Below the pieces are notes generated by a model. It made no database searches, had not been told where the DNA came from, and saw only the letters and a program-made list of their open reading frames with translations. The translations under genes were made by a program, and so were the position numbers. Positions 27,550 to 30,384 of a stretch of DNA of 30,384 nt are shown here, piece by piece (within the stretch, counting starts at the first letter, position 1; every line of letters begins with the position of its first letter). This stretch comes from Comamonadaceae bacterium (GTDB lineage Bacteria; Pseudomonadota; Gammaproteobacteria; Burkholderiales; Burkholderiaceae): positions 1 to 30,384 of the forward strand of contig CANNNB010000003.1 of assembly GCA_947505995.1 (NCBI GenBank), read 5' to 3'.

Positions 27550-27563
27550 TTGATTTGCATCAC
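27550..27563. promoter_or_regulatory. FNR/CRP-type palindrome touching the sucA promoter
   Basis: TTGAT-TTGC-ATCAC matches nine of ten half-site bases of the FNR consensus TTGAT-N4-ATCAA. It touches the extended -10 on its upstream side, centred near -22, a position expected for repression. FNR-type repression of oxoglutarate dehydrogenase without oxygen would make metabolic sense, but the regulator is not in the window. Confidence 0.4.
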
Positions 27564-27581
27564 ATGAGCTTTTTATTCAAG

Positions 27582-27610
27582 AAAAACGGCATGAATACAA
27601 ATTCATCCCG
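27582..27610 (-). terminator. Intrinsic terminator of prpE
   Basis: On the minus strand CGG-G-ATGAAT pairs with ATTCAT-G-CCG around a TTGT loop (nine pairs, one G-G mismatch) and is followed by TTTTTC. It is 37 bases past the prpE stop and upstream of the sucA promoter, separating the two units. Confidence 0.8.
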
Positions 27611-27646
27611 TTATTCATATGTCAACTGAATGACATTTGCGTCACA

Positions 27647-29542
27647 TTAGGCTTTGAGCAAATCTGATATTTGAAGCAACGCCGCTGGATCGTCCATGGT
27701 CGTTAAGTCACCAGGGTCGCGTCCTTCACAAACGGCCTGAATGGCACGGCGTAGCAATTTGCCACTTCGCGTTTTGGGCAACACAGATACAAAGCGAACA
27801 CGAGAAGGTCTGGCCACAGCCCCCAATGAGTTGTCGACCACCTTCATGATGTCGCCTTCAAGTTTTAACAAAGCTTGAGAGTCGTTCAACAGTGCGTTGT
27901 CTTTGAGGACGACAAAGGCCATGGCCACTTGACCTTTCAAGTTGTCGGCCACACCCACCACAGCCACTTCAGCCACAGCAGCATGGGCTGAAATGCTCTC
28001 TTCAATTTCACGCGTGCCCAAACGGTGGCCCGCAACATTGATCACATCATCGGTTCGACCCAAAATAAAGAAATAACCATCTTCATCTTTGATGCCCCAA
28101 TCGAAGGTGAAGTAGATGGTTTTACCTGGCACAGTGGCCCAATAGGTTTTGACATAGCGTTCGTCATCCCCCCAAATGGTTTGCAAGCAACCTGGTGGCA
28201 AAGGACCTTCGATGGCCACCACCCCTTTTTGGTGGGGCTGAGTCAGTTCCTCACCGGTTTGATCGTCCAAAAGCTTCACGTCGTAGCCGTAAACAGCTTT
28301 GCCAGGAGAGCCAAATTTGCTAGGTGTTTTTTCAATGCCGTTGCACACCGTCAAAATAGGCCAACCCGATTCGGTTTGCCAGTAGTTATCGATGATGGGT
28401 TTGCCCAGACCTTCAGAAATCCACTTGGCAGTGGGTTCGTCCAAGGGTTCGCCCGCTAAAAATAAGGCCTTCAAACTGGACAAGTCATATTTGCTAAGCA
28501 AAGCAGGATCTTGCTTTTTCAACACACGAATGGCTGTGGGTGCGCTGAACATCACGGTGACTTTGTACTTTTCGACCAAGCTCCACCAAATGCCGCCGTC
28601 GGGGCGTGTGGGCAAGCCTTCATAAAGAATCGTGGCCATGCCGCCAATCAATGGACCGTAAATGATGTAGCTGTGCCCCACGACCCAACCGATGTCGCTG
28701 GTACAGAAAAATGTTTCGCCTGGCTTGCCGCAAAAAATGTTGGGAATGCTCGAAGCCAAGGCCACGGCATAACCACCGGTGTCACGTTGCACCCCTTTGG
28801 GCTTTCCGGTGGTGCCAGAGGTGTACAAGGTGTAACTTGGGTGGGTGGCATCAACCCACTCGCAGGGCACCACTTCGTTGAAATGTTTTTCGCGTAGCTT
28901 GGACCAAAGCAAATCTCGTCCTTCAGTCATTTCCATGCTGGCCAAACCACGTTCAACCAATACAACTGAGTCGGGCTTGTGAGATGACAAACGAATTGCC
29001 TCATCCAACAGGGGCTTGTAGACAACGACTTTGCCTCCTCGGGAACCAGCATCAGCACTCACAATCACTTTAGGACTAGCGTCCTCAATTCGCGAAGCCA
29101 AAGAGCCAGAAGCGAATCCACCAAACACCACAGAGTGAATAGCGCCAATTCGAGCACAAGCCAACATGGCAAAGGAAGCCTCTGCAATCATGGGCATGTA
29201 AATCAAAACACGGTCACCTTTTTTCACACCCAATGACAACAAGGACGCTGCCATGCGTTGGACTTCAGCATGCAACTGTTTGTAGGTGTAAGTGACTTCT
29301 TGGTCGGTTTCGGTAGAGACGAAAATCAATGCGGCTTGATCGCCTCGGTGGTTCAAATGACGGTCAATGGCGTTGTGACAAAGATTGGTTTCACCACCCT
29401 TGAACCATCTAGCAAATGGTGGGTTGCTGTAGTCGCAAATTTCTTGTGGCGCTTTGTGCCACTCAATGTGCTGAGCTTGTTCAGCCCAGAACGCGTCCCG
29501 ATCTTGAATGGAACGTTTGTGGAAATCTGCATATTGAACCAT
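27647..29542 (-). CDS. prpE: Propionate-CoA ligase PrpE
   Basis: The 631-residue product is an ANL-family acyl-CoA synthetase that activates propionate with ATP and CoA. It follows E. coli PrpE (628 residues) along its whole length: FHKRSIQDRDAFWAEQ at the start, SNPPFARWFKGG, YTSGTTGKPKG at 240-250, SDIGWVVGHSYI, NYWQTESGWP, RTDDVINVAGHRLGTREIE, and the regulatory lysine K595 in RSGKLLRR. Several of these distinguish PrpE from acetyl-CoA synthetase. I chose the ATG at 29542 with AGGAG just upstream; 27 in-frame codons further upstream are not family-like. No other methylcitrate-pathway gene is in the window. It ends with its own terminator. Confidence 0.94.
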   Translation of the reverse strand: MVQYADFHKRSIQDRDAFWAEQAQHIEWHKAPQEICDYSNPPFARWFKGGETNLCHNAIDRHLNHRGDQAALIFVSTETDQEVTYTYKQLHAEVQRMAASLLSLGVKKGDRVLIYMPMIAEASFAMLACARIGAIHSVVFGGFASGSLASRIEDASPKVIVSADAGSRGGKVVVYKPLLDEAIRLSSHKPDSVVLVERGLASMEMTEGRDLLWSKLREKHFNEVVPCEWVDATHPSYTLYTSGTTGKPKGVQRDTGGYAVALASSIPNIFCGKPGETFFCTSDIGWVVGHSYIIYGPLIGGMATILYEGLPTRPDGGIWWSLVEKYKVTVMFSAPTAIRVLKKQDPALLSKYDLSSLKALFLAGEPLDEPTAKWISEGLGKPIIDNYWQTESGWPILTVCNGIEKTPSKFGSPGKAVYGYDVKLLDDQTGEELTQPHQKGVVAIEGPLPPGCLQTIWGDDERYVKTYWATVPGKTIYFTFDWGIKDEDGYFFILGRTDDVINVAGHRLGTREIEESISAHAAVAEVAVVGVADNLKGQVAMAFVVLKDNALLNDSQALLKLEGDIMKVVDNSLGAVARPSRVRFVSVLPKTRSGKLLRRAIQAVCEGRDPGDLTTMDDPAALLQISDLLKA

Positions 29543-29583
29543 GGTGTCTCCTAAAGCCGCTGTGTCTTTGTGAACTGCAAAAA

Positions 29584-29614
29584 ATTGTAACTTTATGCAG
29601 CCTATCTCTGGCAA
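29584..29614 (-). promoter_or_regulatory. Possible prpE promoter
   Basis: The 183-base gap before prpE holds TTGCCA and TACAAT on the minus strand with a 19-base spacer, each five of six to consensus, which predicts a leader of about 35 bases. The spacer is longer than ideal. Further upstream (29660-29675) is an A/T-rich stretch with two ATGAAT words ten bases apart. No terminator for the upstream gene was seen. Confidence 0.3.
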
Positions 29615-29725
29615 GCTTCTCAAACAACTGAGGTCAGCCTGGCTCGCCTTCTGAATTCATAATTATTCATGATGGACTTGCTACAAACTGACTTTGCGGG
29701 CTAGGTGCCATCTAAAAAGTGCAAA

Positions 29726-30337
29726 TTAACCCAAGGCCTTGATCCACGTCTGAACCTTTTGGAAGTCGGGGTTTTCGGCGGAACGAAGCCACTCAAACAA
29801 GACCATTTCTGTGGTCAAAAGCTCGGCGCCTGCACCAGCCAATCGGTCAAAGGCGGCGTCTCGGTCACGGTCTGTGCGAGAAGCACAGGCGTCGGTCACA
29901 ACCCAAACATCAAACTCATCTTCAAGCAAATCTAAAGCCGTTTGCAACAAACAAACATGGGCCTCACAGCCGGCAATGACCACGCTGGGGCCAGATTCAG
30001 GTTCTACCGATTTTTGCAAATGGCGCGGCAAGCTTCGAGCATTGCCCTTTGGAACAGCAGGCACGGGTGGACTTAACCATTCACCCAATCCTTCTTCCAC
30101 AGCACTGAATGCCATTTTTGCCAACACTCTTTGACAATGTTGGCGAATCTCTGGTGAAGTCTCACCCAGCCCAGAAGGATTTTGTTCTGTACCCCAAACA
30201 GGCACATTGAACAACTTGGCGGTTCTGGCCAGGACCTCAGCGCGGTGCCAGACAGATTGGGCGTCTTTCATGGCCGGCATTAATTTCAATTGGTAATCAA
30301 CCAAAACCAATTGAGAGGATTCAACTTCAAGCAACAT
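29726..30337 (-). CDS. Isochorismatase-fold cysteine hydrolase
   Basis: A 203-residue protein of the isochorismatase superfamily with the catalytic triad visible as D14 (LVLVDYQ), K74 (LAKMAFSA) and C129 (GCEAHVCLLQTALDL, second cysteine). Members hydrolyse amides or enol ethers (nicotinamidase, YcaC-like and others); the sequence here does not fix the substrate. The ATG at 30337 has AAGG seven bases upstream. It stands alone between the window edge and prpE with 183 bases downstream, so no partner is suggested. The last part (SRTDRDRDAAFDRLAGAGAELLTTEMVLFEWL) is typical of the YcaC-related subgroup. Confidence 0.88.
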   Translation of the reverse strand: MLLEVESSQLVLVDYQLKLMPAMKDAQSVWHRAEVLARTAKLFNVPVWGTEQNPSGLGETSPEIRQHCQRVLAKMAFSAVEEGLGEWLSPPVPAVPKGNARSLPRHLQKSVEPESGPSVVIAGCEAHVCLLQTALDLLEDEFDVWVVTDACASRTDRDRDAAFDRLAGAGAELLTTEMVLFEWLRSAENPDFQKVQTWIKALG

Positions 30338-30384
30338 ATTAAGACCTTGGAACTAAGTTTTCGTGATTCTCATTGATACACAGC

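Noticed and set aside
27591..27606. ArgR operator before sucA
   Set aside because: The palindrome extends with CGG/CCG pairs and a T-run, so an intrinsic terminator explains it better.
27631..27644. TGAC-N6-GTCA inverted repeat just after prpE, considered as a CRP site
   Set aside because: The half-sites do not fit TGTGA-N6-TCACA and the arms are too short to separate from chance.
27647..29542. Acetyl-CoA synthetase (acs) as the identity of this gene
   Set aside because: The N-terminus, NPPFARWF segment and C-terminal wording follow PrpE closely, and the length (631) fits PrpE.
1..30384. CRISPR arrays, tRNA/rRNA genes, insertion sequences, phage or toxin-antitoxin genes
   Set aside because: None seen: no spaced direct repeats, no cloverleaf-like CCA-ended stretch noticed, no transposase or integrase motifs, and gene packing is unbroken.

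Overview
The window reads as a contiguous piece of a betaproteobacterial chromosome, order Burkholderiales, probably a freshwater Comamonadaceae-type organism (Limnohabitans/Rhodoferax-like). The basis is the gene order, the protein wording (for example the HflX N-terminus), an odhB-type E2 followed by an in-line lpd, and a leader before sucA where the Burkholderiales sucA RNA is known to lie. Base composition looks close to 50% GC by eye, low for that family; I did not count it. Nearly all sequence is coding: 27 of 28 genes are on the minus strand, bamD is the only plus-strand gene, and no gap exceeds 300 bases. I see no transposase, integrase, phage gene, CRISPR array, tRNA or rRNA.

Region 1 (1-17432, minus strand, transcribed right to left): rluD, scpB, rluB, ndk, rlmN, a PilW/PilF-like TPR gene, a short rodZ-like gene, ispG, hisS, yfgM, bamB, der, hfq, hflX, hflK, hflC, a DUF2065 gene (yjeT-like), hisZ and the first codons of purA. 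Two gene strings that are separate in E. coli (ndk-rlmN-rodZ-ispG-hisS-yfgM-bamB-der and hfq-hflX-hflK-hflC-yjeT-purA) are joined head to tail here. Neighbours are tightly packed, with ATGA, TAATG or 8-base overlaps, so translational coupling is likely. The functions are core: rRNA modification, chromosome segregation, isoprenoid synthesis, histidine charging and histidine synthesis control, outer-membrane assembly, ribosome GTPases, RNA chaperone, and FtsH control.

Region 2 (17433-21724): bamD diverges from rluD with 25 bases between the two starts, and its 3' end overlaps that of a DinG/YoaA-type helicase gene by 26 bases. Behind dinG are a small secreted protein of unknown function and zapE.

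Region 3 (21761-27640): the 2-oxoglutarate dehydrogenase operon sucA-odhB-lpd, closed by a strong intrinsic terminator. Upstream of sucA are an extended -10 promoter, an FNR-type palindrome touching it, and a structured leader of about 115 nt that probably holds the sucA RNA. Region 4 (27582-30384): prpE (propionate-CoA ligase) with its own intrinsic terminator, and an isochorismatase-fold hydrolase. prpE feeds propionyl-CoA metabolism, next to the TCA-cycle genes.

I found no convincing new biological system; this is ordinary core genome. The items most worth checking are the regulatory architecture before sucA, the RodZ homologue lacking its periplasmic domain, the non-lipoprotein PilW-like protein, the run of TTG/GTG starts, and the uncharacterised secreted protein between dinG and zapE.
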